Assembly (NCBI GenBank): GCA_031279925.1
Contig: JAITHQ010000069.1
Location: 1 to 5,039, forward strand
DNA from: Treponema sp.
GTDB lineage: Bacteria > Spirochaetota > Spirochaetia > Treponematales > Breznakiellaceae
DNA length: 5,039 nt
Direction of reading: 5' to 3'
The notes beneath the pieces were generated by a model, which searched no databases, had not been told where the DNA came from, and was given only the letters and a program-made list of their open reading frames with translations. The translations under genes were made by a program, and so were the position numbers. Each line of letters begins with the position of its first letter. The first letter of the stretch is position 1. Positions 4,677-5,039 of this stretch are shown in pieces.

Positions 4677-5039
4677 ATGTCAGATTACTTTACGGGAAAC
4701 AAGGAGTATTTCCCCAAAATCGGAAAAATCAAATACGAGGGGCCAAAGAGTGAAAATCCCCTGGCGTTCAAGTATTACGATCCGGAAAAAACGGTCGGCA
4801 GGAAAAAGATGAAGGATCATCTGCGCTTTGCCGTTGCCTACTGGCACAGCTTCTGCGCCGATGGGACCGATCCTTTTGGTTCAGCCACCATCGCCCACCC
4901 GTGGATTGTTGACGCGAAAACCCCGATGGAAGCGGCGGATCACAAAATGGACGCGGCTTTTGAATTCATCACCAAGCTGGGCGCGGAATTCTACGCCTTC
5001 CACGATCGGGACATGGCTCCCGAAGGTGAAACACCCGTG
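4677..5039 (+). CDS. xylA: Xylose isomerase, N-terminal 121 codons (runs off the window)
   Basis: XylA interconverts D-xylose and D-xylulose in the cytoplasm using two divalent metal ions. The visible part begins [20 protein letters not shown]. It shows the family segments [12 protein letters not shown] (27-38), the aromatic-rich [18 protein letters not shown] (51-68) and [18 protein letters not shown] (100-117). This last segment holds the ring-opening catalytic histidine (109) and its aspartate partner (112). The N-terminal extension and these motifs fit the class II (longer, ~440-residue) isomerases such as the Thermotoga enzyme. The metal-binding residues lie in the missing C-terminal part. 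The ATG is preceded by GGAGG. It follows xylB on the same strand, so co-transcription is likely, with the repeat element lying between. Confidence 0.96.
   Translation, partial: MSDYFTGNKEYFPKIGKIKYEGPKSENPLAFKYYDPEKTVGRKKMKDHLRFAVAYWHSFCADGTDPFGSATIAHPWIVDAKTPMEAADHKMDAAFEFITKLGAEFYAFHDRDMAPEGETPV

Overview
The window looks like chromosome of a Treponema-type spirochaete, possibly of the gut or termite-gut group. The basis is the leftward gene order rpsT - hup - lnt, which I recall from treponemal genomes, together with mixed base composition and an adjacent xylose-catabolic pair. The species cannot be fixed from sequence alone.

Left part (1-1650, minus strand). A promoter with consensus-like boxes (1721-1749) drives a 56-residue protein with two cysteine pairs (1479-1649). 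Below it lie rpsT (S20, TTG start), hup (HU with a C-terminal extension) and the start of lnt (apolipoprotein N-acyltransferase). The lnt frame is broken after 183 native codons by a ~130-bp terminal-inverted-repeat element whose end supplies the stop codon; its catalytic half would lie beyond the left edge.

Middle (1750-3030). This is a decayed accessory block bounded by two near-identical ~22-25 bp direct repeats. It holds the remains of a HigA-type antitoxin gene (minus strand) with three frameshifts. The gene is split by a 363-bp MITE-like element with perfect inverted ends and a CTAG/CCAG target duplication. The inside of the element is packed with hairpins and ends, on the minus strand, in a good intrinsic terminator. 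I found no toxin partner. A short plus-strand frame and coding-like scraps follow (2478-2819), then about 200 bp with no gene.

Right part (3031-5039, plus strand). xylB (D-xylulokinase, complete) and xylA (xylose isomerase, first 121 codons) form the core of xylose catabolism: XylA makes D-xylulose and XylB phosphorylates it for the pentose phosphate pathway. A ~120-bp element of three successive hairpins sits between them, overlaps the xylB stop codon, and is flanked by CTATATA direct repeats. A diverged copy of the same family, in opposite orientation, lies at 1397-1481 between rpsT and the cysteine-pair gene.

The main theme is small non-coding mobile repeats. Four copies from three families lie within 5 kb, and three of them end or rewrite the 3' end of a gene (lnt, the antitoxin, xylB). 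I see no CRISPR array, tRNA, rRNA or full-length transposase.
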